Source: Bog-756 sp963718405 (GTDB lineage: Bacteria > Actinomycetota > Acidimicrobiia > Acidimicrobiales > RAAP-2). From it: a stretch of 64,000 nt of DNA. How positions within the stretch are numbered: the stretch's first letter is position 1; each line of letters begins with the position of its first letter. The translations under genes were made by a program, and so were the position numbers. The stretch covers positions 744,001-808,000 of the forward strand of contig CAVQYZ010000001.1 in assembly GCA_963718405.1 (NCBI GenBank). Direction: 5' to 3'. This document shows, in pieces, positions 1 through 8,631 of the stretch. Below the pieces are notes generated by a model. The model was not told the origin of the DNA. It made no database searches and was given only the letters and a program-made list of their open reading frames with translations.

Positions 1-289
1 TCGAGTGGTGGGGGAGTAGCCGACACAGACGGTCCACCGCCGCGATGAGCGAGCCGATGGGAAGAGGGCTGTCCTCGATGCGCCAGTCGCGGCGACCCGG
101 GGTCTGCTCGATCCGGCACGGTCCGGGCCGACGATCGAGAGCCTCGGGTTGATCGCAGTAGGCGCAACGGATGTTGCAACCGGTCAACCGCACGAAGACC
201 TGTCGGTGCCCGACCAGGGCCGCCTCCCCCTGGATGGCCGAGAACACCTCGGTCACCAGGATGTCGTCCGGCGGACCGGGAGCGCTCAC
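1..289 (-). CDS. queE: 7-carboxy-7-deazaguanine synthase QueE (partial, cut by window edge)
   Basis: Radical SAM enzyme converting 6-carboxytetrahydropterin to 7-carboxy-7-deazaguanine in the preQ0/queuosine pathway. The 96 readable residues contain the family opening FSAIQGE, then FVRLTGCNIRCAYCDQ, whose Cys-x3-Cys-x2-Cys binds the 4Fe-4S cluster. Start taken as GTG at 289, ten bases after the queC stop, so it is the last of three same-strand genes (queD, queC, queE). The C-terminal part lies outside the window. The ribosome-binding site is weak and translational coupling to queC is likely. Confidence 0.88.
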   Translation of the reverse strand, partial: MSAPGPPDDILVTEVFSAIQGEAALVGHRQVFVRLTGCNIRCAYCDQPEALDRRPGPCRIEQTPGRRDWRIEDSPLPIGSLIAAVDRLCRLLPHHS

Positions 290-299
290 GTCGGAACCG

Positions 300-995
300 C
301 TACGCCAGAGCGGGATCGTCGGCCCCGGCGGCGGCGAAGCCCGCCGCCCGCAGCACGCAGGCGTCGCACACTCCGCACGGGACGTCGCCACCCTGGTAGC
401 ACGACCACGTCAAGAACAGCGGGGCTTCGAGGTCCAGGCCCATCCGGACGATCTGGGCCTTGGTGGACTCGATCAGCGGCGTGCGGATGGCGATGGGATT
501 CCCCTCGACGCCGCGCTTCTGACCGGTGGCGGCCACGCCCCGGAAGGCCTCGATGAACTCGGGACGGCAGTCGGGGTAGCCCGAGTAGTCGATGGCGTTG
601 ACGCCGATCCAGACGGCATCGAGGTTCCGGGCCTCGGCCACCCCGAGGGCCACGGCCAGAAAGATGCTGTTGCGGGCCGGGACATAGGTCACCGGGATCC
701 CCGGGCCGCCACTGCCCCCGTCGGCGCCATCGGCGGGGGCGGGTGTGGCTTCGGGGACGTCGATGGACGGATCGGTGAGAGCCGATCCACCCCAGGCGGT
801 GGTGTCCAGGTGGACCACCAGATGCTCGGAGCGGTAGTGGCCGGCCACTCCGGCCGAGCGGTCCAACTCGGTCCGGTGCCGTTGGCCGTAGTCGAAGGTA
901 AGGGCCAACGGCGGCTGCCCCGACTCCTGTCGGGCCAGGGCCATGCACACCGTGGAGTCGAGTCCTCCGGACAGCACGACCAGATCTCCTCCCAT
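300..995 (-). CDS. queC: 7-cyano-7-deazaguanine synthase QueC
   Basis: ATP-dependent ligase that turns 7-carboxy-7-deazaguanine and ammonia into preQ0. The 231-residue protein opens with the PP-loop VVLSGGLDST, contains the conserved YVPARNSIFL stretch, and ends with a zinc site (CYQGGDVPCGVCDAC, four cysteines). ATG at 995 is chosen because it puts the PP-loop at the N-terminus as in the family; the open frame upstream of it is only the shadow of queD. It begins two bases after the queD stop. Length is normal for QueC. Confidence 0.95.
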   Translation of the reverse strand: MGGDLVVLSGGLDSTVCMALARQESGQPPLALTFDYGQRHRTELDRSAGVAGHYRSEHLVVHLDTTAWGGSALTDPSIDVPEATPAPADGADGGSGGPGIPVTYVPARNSIFLAVALGVAEARNLDAVWIGVNAIDYSGYPDCRPEFIEAFRGVAATGQKRGVEGNPIAIRTPLIESTKAQIVRMGLDLEAPLFLTWSCYQGGDVPCGVCDACVLRAAGFAAAGADDPALA

Positions 996-997
996 GG

Positions 998-1366
998 TCA
1001 GGCGCCGCCTCCCGCCGTCAGCTCCACCGACGAGCGGTCGGTCTCCCACAGCCGCAGGCCGGACAGGGTCAGGCCGGCTTCGGTGAGCAGCTCCCACGCC
1101 CGGTGGGCCAGCAGCTCCGCTGTGGGGTTGTCCAGGACCTCGTTGAGGTCCCGGTGGTCCCAGCGGTCGATGACCTGGCGTTCGACGATCTCGGTCAGCT
1201 GGTCGAAGTCGATGACCACCCCGTTGTGGTCCAGTGGTCCGCTCACCGTCACGTCGAGACGGTACGAGTGGCCGTGCAGGTTCCGGCACTTCCCGGGGTG
1301 CCACTCGAGGCGGTGTGCGGCCTCGAAGGTGAAGGTGCATGTCACGCTGGTTCGAACATCGGCCAC
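998..1366 (-). CDS. queD: 6-carboxy-5,6,7,8-tetrahydropterin synthase QueD
   Basis: Converts dihydroneopterin triphosphate to 6-carboxytetrahydropterin, an early step towards preQ0. Zinc-binding histidines are visible in FEAAHRLEW and NLHGHSY, with the catalytic Cys just before the latter (GKCRNLHGH). A longer frame starts at 1393, but GTG at 1366 lies seven bases downstream of a TAGCGT -10 box on the minus strand and gives the usual compact N-terminus, so it is preferred (122 residues). First gene of queD-queC-queE, divergent from kgd. Confidence 0.92.
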   Translation of the reverse strand: MADVRTSVTCTFTFEAAHRLEWHPGKCRNLHGHSYRLDVTVSGPLDHNGVVIDFDQLTEIVERQVIDRWDHRDLNEVLDNPTAELLAHRAWELLTEAGLTLSGLRLWETDRSSVELTAGGGA

Positions 1367-1373
1367 GTTCAGG

Positions 1374-1379
1374 ACGCTA
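1374..1379 (-). promoter_or_regulatory. -10 box of queDCE (leaderless type)
   Basis: TAGCGT on the minus strand, seven bases before the GTG chosen for queD. It matches the TAnnnT pattern seen before many genes here. No clear -35 element was identified. Confidence 0.5.
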
Positions 1380-1432
1380 ATCCAGAGGCGCACGGGGCCG
1401 GTCCGGTGACCCTTTTATTCGGGTCGGACCGG

Positions 1433-1438
1433 TAGGCT
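1433..1438 (+). promoter_or_regulatory. -10 box of kgd (leaderless type)
   Basis: TAGGCT eight bases before the kgd ATG. Transcription would begin at or next to the start codon. The queD and kgd promoters share the short divergent gap. Confidence 0.5.
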
Positions 1439-1446
1439 CGTAGGGG

Positions 1447-4400
1447 ATGGTGACCAGCGCGCACGGAGATGGAGAAGGGGAGGGGTCACCCCTCGGCGAT
1501 GGTCGGGCGACCTCGCCCGGCGTGGCGGCGACCGCCGCCGCCGCCGCCGGTACCGGCGCCTTCGGCCCCAACGCCTGGCTGGTCGAAGACATGTACGACC
1601 GCTACCGGGCCGACCCCACCTCGGTGTCCGAGTCGTGGCGGGAGTTCTTCGCCGACTACCGACCGCCCGGGGCCTCGGCGGCTCCACCGTTCCAAGCCGC
1701 CACGGCCCCGTCTCCGGTTCCCTCGGTCGAGGCGGGCACCGGACCGGTGCCGGCCGATCGGTCCATCCAGACCGAGGCCGCCCAGCCGGTTGACGAGACG
1801 TCGGGCAATGGCCGTGGACCGGCCCCCGGCCCGGCGGCTGGCGCTCCGGCCCGGCGGGCCACGCCGGCTCCCGTCCCGGCCAGTGGGCCTGATGCCACCC
1901 CCACCCTGTTGCGGGGGGCGGCCGGCCGCATCGTGGCCAACATGGAGGCGTCCCTCGGTGTCCCCACCGCCACCAGCGTGCGAGCGGTGCCGGCCAAGCT
2001 GCTCGAGGTCAACCGGACCATCGTCAACAACCAACTGTTCCGGACCACCGGTGGCAAGGTCAGCTTCACCCACCTGATCGGGTACGCCGTGGTCAAGGGA
2101 CTCATCGCCGTGCCGGTCATGAACGCAGCCTTCGTCGACGATGCCGACGGCAAAGGCACCCCCGGGGTCATCCGCCACCCCCACGTAGGCCTGGGCCTGG
2201 CTGTCGACGTGGAGAAGTCCGGTGGCAACCGGACGCTCCTGGTGCCCTGCATCGCCGGCGCCGACACCATGGACTTCCGCGGCTTCGTCAGCGCCTACGA
2301 AGAGCTGGTGCGGAAGATCCACACCAACAAGATCGGGCCGGACGACTTCGCCGGCACCACGGTGACCCTGACCAACCCGGGCACCTTGGGCACCATCCAG
2401 TCGGTCCCGCGTCTCATGCCCGGCCAGGGTCTCATCGTCGGCGTGGGGGCCCTGGGCTTCCCGCCCGGGTTCGAGGCCGCCGACCCGCGGACCCTGGCCG
2501 ACCTGGGCATCGGCAAGACCGTGACCATCACCTCCACCTACGACCATCGGATCATCCAGGGGGCGGAGTCCGGCCTGTTCCTGGCCTATGTGTCGGAGTG
2601 CCTGATGGGGGGGCACGGTTTCTACGACGAGGTGTTCGACTCGCTCGACATCCCCTACGAGCCGGTCCGCTGGGAGAAGGACAGCAACGCCGGCGACGAC
2701 GGCGTCGATGGTGCCCACCTCCGACTGATCAAGCAGGTGCACGTCCAGACCCTGATCAACATGTACCGGGTCCGCGGCCATCTGATCGCCCACCTCGATC
2801 CGCTCGACGCCGAGCCACCCGAGCTCCATCCCGAGCTCGACCCGCTCCACTACGGGCTGACCATCTGGGACCTGCCGCGCCAGTTCGTGGCCGACGGGCT
2901 GGCCGGCAAGGACCTGGCCACCCTGGACGAGATCCTCCACACCCTGCGCGACGCCTACTGCCGCACCCTCGGCGTCGAGTACATGCACATTCAGGATCCC
3001 GAGGAGAAGCGGTGGATCCAGCAGCATGTCGAAGGGGTGTCCACCGCCCTGACCCCCGACGAGCAGCGCCACATCCTGGGACGGCTCAACGCCGCCGAGG
3101 TCTTCGAGCGGTTCCTCCACTCGCGGTACGTGGGCCAGAAGCGGTTCGGTCTCGAAGGTGCGGAGTCGGCCATCGTCCTGCTCGACGCCATCCTGGACCG
3201 GGCCGTGCAGGAGGGCATGCACGAGGCGGTCATGGGGATGTCCCACCGGGGGCGGCTCAACGTGCTGGCCAACATCGTCGGCAAGTCCTACGGGGAGATC
3301 TTCGAGGAGTTCGAGGGCAACCTCGACCCTGAGTCGGTGCAGGGCTCGGGCGACGTGAAGTACCACAAGGGCGCGGTGGGATCGTTCGTGGCCCGCGACG
3401 GCCGGTCCATCCCGGTGACGCTGTCCTCCAACCCCTCCCATCTGGAGGCGGTGGACCCGGTGGTGGTGGGTATGGCCCGCGCCAAGCAGGATGCCCTCGG
3501 CGGCGAGCAGGGCACCGGCCCCCATCTGGAAGACGGGATCGGCGACCCCTTTCCCGTGCTTCCCATCCTCCTCCACGGGGACGCCGCCTTCGCCGGACAG
3601 GGCGTGGTGGCCGAGACCCTCAACCTGTCGGGCTTGGCCGGGTACCGAACCGGTGGCACCGTCCACATCGTGATCAACAACCAGCTGGGCTTCACCACCG
3701 CCCCCGAGGCCGCCCGCACGTCGGTGTACCCCACCGACGTGGCGAAGATGGTCCAGGCTCCGATCTTCCACGTGAACGGGGACGACCCCGAGGCTTGCGC
3801 CCGGGCCGCCCGACTGGCCTTCGGGTTCCGCCAGGCCTTCCACAAGGATGTGGTCATCGACATGGTGTGCTACCGGCGCCACGGTCACAACGAGGGCGAC
3901 GACCCGAGCTACACCCAGCCCCTGATGTACGCCCTGATCGATGCCAAGCGCTCGGTGCGCAAGCTCTATACCGAGTCCCTGGTCCGGCGTGGGGACATCT
4001 CGCTGGAGGACGCCGAGAAGGCCCTCGACGACTTTTCGGCCCGGCTCCAGGCCGCTCTGGACGAGACCAGGGCCGAGCACGAGTCGCTGGCCGAGGCCAC
4101 GCCGGTCCTGCCGGCCTACGTGGTGCCGGACCTGTGGATCCCACCGGTGGAGACCGGCGTGCCGTCCGCCGTCCTGACCCGGTTGGCCACGGTGGTGAGC
4201 TCGGTCCCCGAGGGCTTCGTCATCCATCCCAAGCTGGCCCGTCAGTTCGAGCAGCGGGACAAGGTGGTGGCCGACGGCGAGATCGACTGGGCGCTGGGCG
4301 AGGCCCTGGCCGTCGGCTCGCTGCTCCTCGAGGGGACCAACGTCCGCCTGACCGGACAGGACACCCGACGGGGGACCTTCTCCCAGCGGCACGCGGTGCT

Positions 4401-5319
4401 GGTGGACCACACCACCGGTGCGGAGTATGTGCCCCTGGCCGGCCTCGAGGGGGGCCGGTTCACCATCCGTGACTCGCTGCTCTCCGAGTACGCCTGCGTG
4501 GGCTTCGAGTACGGCTACTCGGTCGAGGCCACCGAGGATCTGGTGGCCTGGGAGGCCCAGTTCGGTGATTTCTGGAACGGGGCGGAGATCATCGTGGACA
4601 ACTTCTTGGTGGCGGCCGAGGACAAGTGGGCCCAGCGCTCCGGACTGGTCCTCCTGCTGCCCCACGGCTACGAGGGCCAGGGACCCGAGCACTCGTCGGC
4701 CCGCATCGAGCGCTTCTTGACTCTGTCGGCCCGCGGCAACATGCGGGTCACCCAGCCCACCTCGGCGGTGCAGTACTTCCATCTCCTCCGGTCCCAGGTC
4801 AAGACCGAGGACCGCCGGCCGCTGATCGTGTTCACCCCCAAGTCCCTCCTGCGGGCCCGGCAGGCCCGGTCACCCATCGAGGCCTTCACCTCAGGCTCGT
4901 TCGCCGAGGTGTTGGACGACCCCATCACCGCCCAGGAGGACTTTGACCCCACCGGCGTGAGCCGGGTGGTCCTGTGTTCGGGGAAGGTGGCCTACGACGC
5001 CATGGCCCGGCGCGACGACCTGGGCCCCGCCGGCCAGGGCGTGGTGGTGGTCCGGGTGGAGCAGCTGTACCCGTGGCCCAAGGCCAACATCACCGCCGTC
5101 CTCGACCGCTACTCCAACGCCGGCGAAGTGGTGTGGTTGCAGGAGGAGCCCGAGAACATGGGGGCCTGGACCTTCGTGCACGGTCGGCTCCACCGGCTCC
5201 TCCGGGACAGCCACACCCTCCGCCACGTGAGCCGGGCGGAGTCAGCCAGCCCGGCCAGCGGGAGTGCCGCTCTGCACCGTCTGGAACAGGACGACCTCCT
5301 GTGCCGGGCGGTGGGCTGA
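1447..5319 (+). CDS. kgd: multifunctional 2-oxoglutarate decarboxylase/dehydrogenase (E1 with E2-type acyltransferase domain)
   Basis: TCA-cycle enzyme of the actinobacterial Kgd/OdhA type, where the thiamine-dependent E1 is fused to a succinyltransferase domain. Residues 39-68 form the E1 N-terminal helix (NAWLVEDMYDRYR). An Ala/Pro linker follows. The E2 catalytic domain spans about 153-395, with the DHRIIQG motif at 366-372. The E1 part includes MSHRGRLNVLAN, the thiamine-diphosphate loop starting GDAAFAGQG at 711, and HGHNEGDDP at 812-820. There is no lipoyl domain, so a separate lipoylated E2 must supply one. The 1290-residue length is typical. The ATG is leaderless, with a -10 box eight bases upstream. 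A very long antisense open frame inside this gene is a GC shadow. Confidence 0.97.
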   Translation: MVTSAHGDGEGEGSPLGDGRATSPGVAATAAAAAGTGAFGPNAWLVEDMYDRYRADPTSVSESWREFFADYRPPGASAAPPFQAATAPSPVPSVEAGTGPVPADRSIQTEAAQPVDETSGNGRGPAPGPAAGAPARRATPAPVPASGPDATPTLLRGAAGRIVANMEASLGVPTATSVRAVPAKLLEVNRTIVNNQLFRTTGGKVSFTHLIGYAVVKGLIAVPVMNAAFVDDADGKGTPGVIRHPHVGLGLAVDVEKSGGNRTLLVPCIAGADTMDFRGFVSAYEELVRKIHTNKIGPDDFAGTTVTLTNPGTLGTIQSVPRLMPGQGLIVGVGALGFPPGFEAADPRTLADLGIGKTVTITSTYDHRIIQGAESGLFLAYVSECLMGGHGFYDEVFDSLDIPYEPVRWEKDSNAGDDGVDGAHLRLIKQVHVQTLINMYRVRGHLIAHLDPLDAEPPELHPELDPLHYGLTIWDLPRQFVADGLAGKDLATLDEILHTLRDAYCRTLGVEYMHIQDPEEKRWIQQHVEGVSTALTPDEQRHILGRLNAAEVFERFLHSRYVGQKRFGLEGAESAIVLLDAILDRAVQEGMHEAVMGMSHRGRLNVLANIVGKSYGEIFEEFEGNLDPESVQGSGDVKYHKGAVGSFVARDGRSIPVTLSSNPSHLEAVDPVVVGMARAKQDALGGEQGTGPHLEDGIGDPFPVLPILLHGDAAFAGQGVVAETLNLSGLAGYRTGGTVHIVINNQLGFTTAPEAARTSVYPTDVAKMVQAPIFHVNGDDPEACARAARLAFGFRQAFHKDVVIDMVCYRRHGHNEGDDPSYTQPLMYALIDAKRSVRKLYTESLVRRGDISLEDAEKALDDFSARLQAALDETRAEHESLAEATPVLPAYVVPDLWIPPVETGVPSAVLTRLATVVSSVPEGFVIHPKLARQFEQRDKVVADGEIDWALGEALAVGSLLLEGTNVRLTGQDTRRGTFSQRHAVLVDHTTGAEYVPLAGLEGGRFTIRDSLLSEYACVGFEYGYSVEATEDLVAWEAQFGDFWNGAEIIVDNFLVAAEDKWAQRSGLVLLLPHGYEGQGPEHSSARIERFLTLSARGNMRVTQPTSAVQYFHLLRSQVKTEDRRPLIVFTPKSLLRARQARSPIEAFTSGSFAEVLDDPITAQEDFDPTGVSRVVLCSGKVAYDAMARRDDLGPAGQGVVVVRVEQLYPWPKANITAVLDRYSNAGEVVWLQEEPENMGAWTFVHGRLHRLLRDSHTLRHVSRAESASPASGSAALHRLEQDDLLCRAVG

Positions 5320-5330
5320 GCTACCGGTTT

Positions 5331-5356
5331 CGCCCGGGGCCGAACCGAGCCGGGCG
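5331..5356. terminator. hairpin between convergent kgd and M20 peptidase
   Basis: Inverted repeat CGCCCGG (5331-5337) and CCGGGCG (5350-5356) with a 12-base loop, placed between two converging genes. There is no T tract, so terminator function for either strand is inferred. Confidence 0.4.
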
Positions 5357-5359
5357 GGC

Positions 5360-6706
5360 TCAGACCAGAAAGTCGTGAGCCAGGGCGATCCACATCTCGG
5401 TGGACAGGTGCAGCGACTCGACGTCGACCCGTTCGTCGATGCCGTGGAACATGGCTCCGTACTGCTCGAAGCCGATGGCCGTGCTGTGCAGCCCGAATCC
5501 GTAGGCCACGCTGCCCAGCTCGCGGTGGTACCGGGCGTCGGTGGCGCCGGCCGTGAGGAAGGGGACGGTCCGCGCCCCGGGGTAGAACAGCCGGCTGGCC
5601 CGTTCCAGGGCGTCCCACAACGGGGTGTCGATGGGAGAGGTGGTGGCCACCTCTTCGGAGACGAAGTGGATGTCGACGTCGTCGGCCAGGTCGCCCACCA
5701 CCTCTTCGAGCATGGCCCGCACGTCGGCGGTGTCCCACCCGGGCAGGGACCGAATGTCGATCTCGAGCTCGACCCGGTCGGGGATCACGTTGATCTTCGA
5801 CCCGGTGCGCAGGATGGTCGGGGCCATGGTGGTGTGGGTGCAGGCGTGGGCCTGGCGGGCCAGGCCCACCAGGGGGAGCTCCTCCAAAAAGGCGTCTATC
5901 TGTTCCGGGTCCAGCAGGGGCTCGGCCAGCTCCGGCGGAAAGCCGATCCCTTCGATGAAGCGCACCCAGGCCTCGTGGAGCAGGGCCTGGGGTCGGTAGG
6001 CATCGACCCGGCGCACCAGCTCGGCCGCCTTGACCAGGGCGTTATCGGTCCGCAGGGGTTGGCTTCCATGGCCCGGCGTGCCTCGGACCGTCAGGATGCA
6101 CCAGAACACCCCCTTCTCGCCCACGATCACCGGCAGCCGGGTGATGCCGTCGGCTCCGCCCATGGGGAACCCGCCCGACTCGGTGATCACGTAGTCCGAG
6201 TTGACGTCGTCGGCGGCGTGCTGGCACAGCCACTTGGCTCCGTGGGTTCCGAGGGCCTCCTCGTCGGCCACGGCCACGTAGGTCAGGTCACCGGCCGGGC
6301 GGAACCCGCTCTGGCCCAGGTGCCGAAAGGCGGTGGCCATGGTGGCGGTCAGGTTGAGCATGTCGATGGCGCCCCGCCCCCACACCGTGCCGTCGATGAG
6401 CTCGCCCCCGAACGGGTCGTGGGTCCAGTCGTCGCCGTTGGCCGGGACCACGTCGGTGTGGGCCAGCAGGGTCAGGGACGGAGCCGAGGGGTCGGAGCCC
6501 TGGATCTTGGCCACCAGCGAGGTCCGCTCCGGTTCCGGCTCGAAGGTCTCCATGTCGACGCCCGAGCCCTCCAGGTAGCCCCGGAGGAGGTCGGTGCTGC
6601 GGCGTTCGTGGCCCGAGGCGACCGTGCCGTCGTTCACGCACCGGTTGCGGATGAGGTGCTGCAGCAGGTCGGTGGCCTCGGCGCTTCGACTGGTTTCGGA
6701 GGCCAT
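5360..6706 (-). CDS. M20-family zinc peptidase/deacylase
   Basis: Cytoplasmic metallohydrolase of the M20/M25/M40 group (dipeptidases, succinyl-diaminopimelate desuccinylase, acylases). Di-zinc ligands are recognisable: H83 and D85 in LLAHTDVVP, bridging D115 in WGRGAIDM, E149/E150 in VADEEALG, and a late His in the FGLHSTA/FHGIDER region. A dimerisation domain lies in the middle (about 200-320). At 448 residues it resembles the larger M20 dipeptidase-like members. The substrate cannot be told from sequence. The ATG at 6706 is preceded by a -10 box at six bases, so the mRNA is probably leaderless. It converges on kgd. Confidence 0.88.
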   Translation of the reverse strand: MASETSRSAEATDLLQHLIRNRCVNDGTVASGHERRSTDLLRGYLEGSGVDMETFEPEPERTSLVAKIQGSDPSAPSLTLLAHTDVVPANGDDWTHDPFGGELIDGTVWGRGAIDMLNLTATMATAFRHLGQSGFRPAGDLTYVAVADEEALGTHGAKWLCQHAADDVNSDYVITESGGFPMGGADGITRLPVIVGEKGVFWCILTVRGTPGHGSQPLRTDNALVKAAELVRRVDAYRPQALLHEAWVRFIEGIGFPPELAEPLLDPEQIDAFLEELPLVGLARQAHACTHTTMAPTILRTGSKINVIPDRVELEIDIRSLPGWDTADVRAMLEEVVGDLADDVDIHFVSEEVATTSPIDTPLWDALERASRLFYPGARTVPFLTAGATDARYHRELGSVAYGFGLHSTAIGFEQYGAMFHGIDERVDVESLHLSTEMWIALAHDFLV

Positions 6707-6712
6707 CAGGCC

Positions 6713-6718
6713 ATCCTA
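6713..6718 (-). promoter_or_regulatory. -10 box of the M20 peptidase (leaderless type)
   Basis: TAGGAT on the minus strand, exactly six bases before the ATG at 6706. Confidence 0.5.
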
Positions 6719-6791
6719 AGGCTTTCGCCTCGGGACATCGGGGCCGGGCTCCGGGCCGTTCTCCGGGCCCCCGAGGGGGGATGGTCGGGAC

Positions 6792-8121
6792 GTGCCTGGT
6801 CAGATGGTTGACTGGAGCGACATGGAAGAAGATCTCCCCGAACGCCGGCGGATCGTCGTGGACGGGTCGAATATTGCCACCGAGGGTCGCAGCCTCCCCA
6901 GCCTGGCCCAGCTCGACGAGGCCATCCGGGCCTTTTTGGACGAGTATCCCGGCTTCACCTCCTCGGATGTCACCGTGGTGGTCGACGCCTCCTTCGGCCA
7001 CCGGATCGACCCGTCCGAGGTCCGCGCCTTCGACCAGGCCGTGGAGCACGGCGAGATGATCACCCCGCCGGCCGGTGCCATCGGCCGGGGTGACGGATTC
7101 ATCCTGCGCATCGCCGAGAAGTCGGGCGCCCTGGTGCTCTCCAACGACTCCTTTCAGGAGTTCCACGCCGAACGACCCTGGCTGTTCGAGCCCGGCCGGC
7201 TCATCGGTGGCAAGCCGGTACCCGGCGTGGGATGGATCTTCACCCCCCGCACCCCGGTGCGCGGGGCCCGGAGCAGGTCGGTGACCTCGAGGTCCAAACG
7301 TGAGGGTCGGGCCGCCGACGTCGAGCGCGATTCGGTGAGTGAGAACGGGATCGACCCGTCCGAGGTCGTTGAAGCCCCGCGGGGCGGGCGCCGGGCCAAG
7401 GGCACTGCCGCCTCCTCGGCCCAGAAGGTGGGGGTCACCCCGGACCTTGACTCTGACTCCGACGGCCCATCGATCAAACCGGCCAAGGCCGCCAAGGCCG
7501 CCAAGGCCAAAAAGGCCGCCAAGTCGGAACCGCCGGCCAAGGCCGCCAAAGCCACCAAGAAGGCCACCAAGGCCGAGAAGGCCGCCAAGGCGACCAAGGC
7601 CGACAAGGTCGATGGCCCGGCCAAAGCGGCCAAGTCCACCAAGAAGGCCACCAAGGCCGCAGAAGGCCACCAGGACCACCAAAGCGTCCAAAGCCGCCAA
7701 GGGGGCCGGACCGACCGACGGCTCGGAGCCGATCAAGGTCACCAAGGCCTCGGCCAAAAAGGCCTCCAAGGCTGCCGCCGGCGAGACCGCTCCGGAAGAG
7801 CAGGGAGAAACGGGTGGGGGAGACTCCCGTTCGGCCAGCCCCACGGAGGCCCTCAACGATCCGATGACCTTTCTCACCTTCGTGGCCGACCACCCGGTGG
7901 GCAGTGTCTTCGACGGAACCGTGGTCTCGTTCACGTCCCACGGTGCCCATGTCGACGTGGGCGGGATGCTCACCCACGTTCCCCTGCGGGGCCTGGGCCG
8001 ACCGGCCCCGCACAAAGCGCGCCAGGTGCTGGCCAAGGGGGAGACCCGACTGTTCCGTCTGGTGTCCCTGGACGCCGCCCGCCGCCGGGCGGAGCTGGCC
8101 CTGCCCGACATCGACGGGTAG
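6792..8121 (+). CDS. PIN/NYN-like (Zc3h12a-type) RNase with Lys-Ala region and S1-like tail, frameshifted
   Basis: The N-terminal 140 residues look like a PIN-fold RNase of the Zc3h12a group: acidic residues in IVVDGSN and VVVDASF, and the diagnostic SNDSFQEF. The middle (about 7480-7720) is a run of KAAKA/KATKA units resembling histone-H1-like tails. The last 75 residues (GSVFDGTVVSF...GGMLTHVPL) resemble an S1 RNA-binding fold. The first and last parts are in different frames. Dropping one A at about 7661 joins them as KATKAA-KATRTTKASKAAK, giving about 442 residues. Without that change the first frame runs on as nonsense to 8171. GTG at 6792 or ATG at 6804 could start it. Function in RNA processing is inferred. 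Confidence 0.7.
7480..7720 (+). repeat. Lys-Ala codon repeat (AAG-GCC rich)
   Basis: Degenerate tandem repetition of AAG/GCC/ACC codons encoding KAAK and KATK units inside the PIN/S1 gene. Such runs are prone to slippage, and the frame break at about 7661 sits within it. Confidence 0.75.
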
Positions 8122-8168
8122 CCGCTACAGGACCTCACCGGTGGCCCGGCTCGATCCGGTCGGCCCGA

Positions 8169-8174
8169 TAACCT
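8169..8174 (+). promoter_or_regulatory. -10 box of the FabZ-like gene (leaderless type)
   Basis: TAACCT eight bases before GTG 8183. This supports that start over GTG codons further upstream in the same frame. Confidence 0.45.
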
Positions 8175-8182
8175 CGGCGGTC

Positions 8183-8617
8183 GTGCGAGCCGATGAGTAC
8201 CTGCCCCACCGTCCCCCGTTCCTCTTCGTCACCGATCTCCACACTGTCGAACCGGGCCAGTCGGCCACGGGAAGTTGGCAGCTGACCGGTGAGGAGGCCT
8301 TCTTCGCCGGTCACTTTCCCGGAAGGCCGACGCTGCCCGGGGTGCTGATGGTCGAGGCCCTGGCCCAGCTGGGTGGCGTGGCGGTTCTGGCCGACCCGAA
8401 GTTCGCCGGAAAGCTCCCGCTGTTCGGCGGGATCGAGCGGGCCCGCTTCCGCCGCCAGGTGCTACCGGGCGACCGGCTCGACCTCGAAGTGACCCTGGGC
8501 CGGATGTCGGCCCGGGCCGGCAAGGGGTCCGGACGGGCCACCGTCGACGGGGAGTTGGCCTGCGAGGCCGACCTCTTGTTCGTGCTGGTGGATGCCGCTC
8601 CGCCCGAGCCGGCCTGA
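8183..8617 (+). CDS. FabZ-like 3-hydroxyacyl-ACP dehydratase (hotdog fold)
   Basis: Dehydratase of fatty-acid elongation acting on 3-hydroxyacyl thioesters. The 144-residue protein shows the FabZ opening LPHRPPFLFV, the active-site His in GHFPGRPTLPGVLMVEA and the catalytic Glu ten residues later in the same helix (EALAQ), then GIERARFRRQVLPGD typical of the family. GTG 8183 is selected from the -10 box placement and the FabZ-like N-terminus. Whether it is the main FabZ or a paralogue with special substrates is unclear because no other fatty-acid gene is adjacent; xth follows after 14 bases. Confidence 0.85.
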   Translation: MRADEYLPHRPPFLFVTDLHTVEPGQSATGSWQLTGEEAFFAGHFPGRPTLPGVLMVEALAQLGGVAVLADPKFAGKLPLFGGIERARFRRQVLPGDRLDLEVTLGRMSARAGKGSGRATVDGELACEADLLFVLVDAAPPEPA

Positions 8618-8631
8618 GGGGAGCGGTTCGG

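Noticed and set aside
1486..4782. 1098-codon open frame antisense to kgd
   Set aside because: It has no recognisable family and a composition expected from reading GC-rich codons backwards; kgd on the other strand is conserved throughout.
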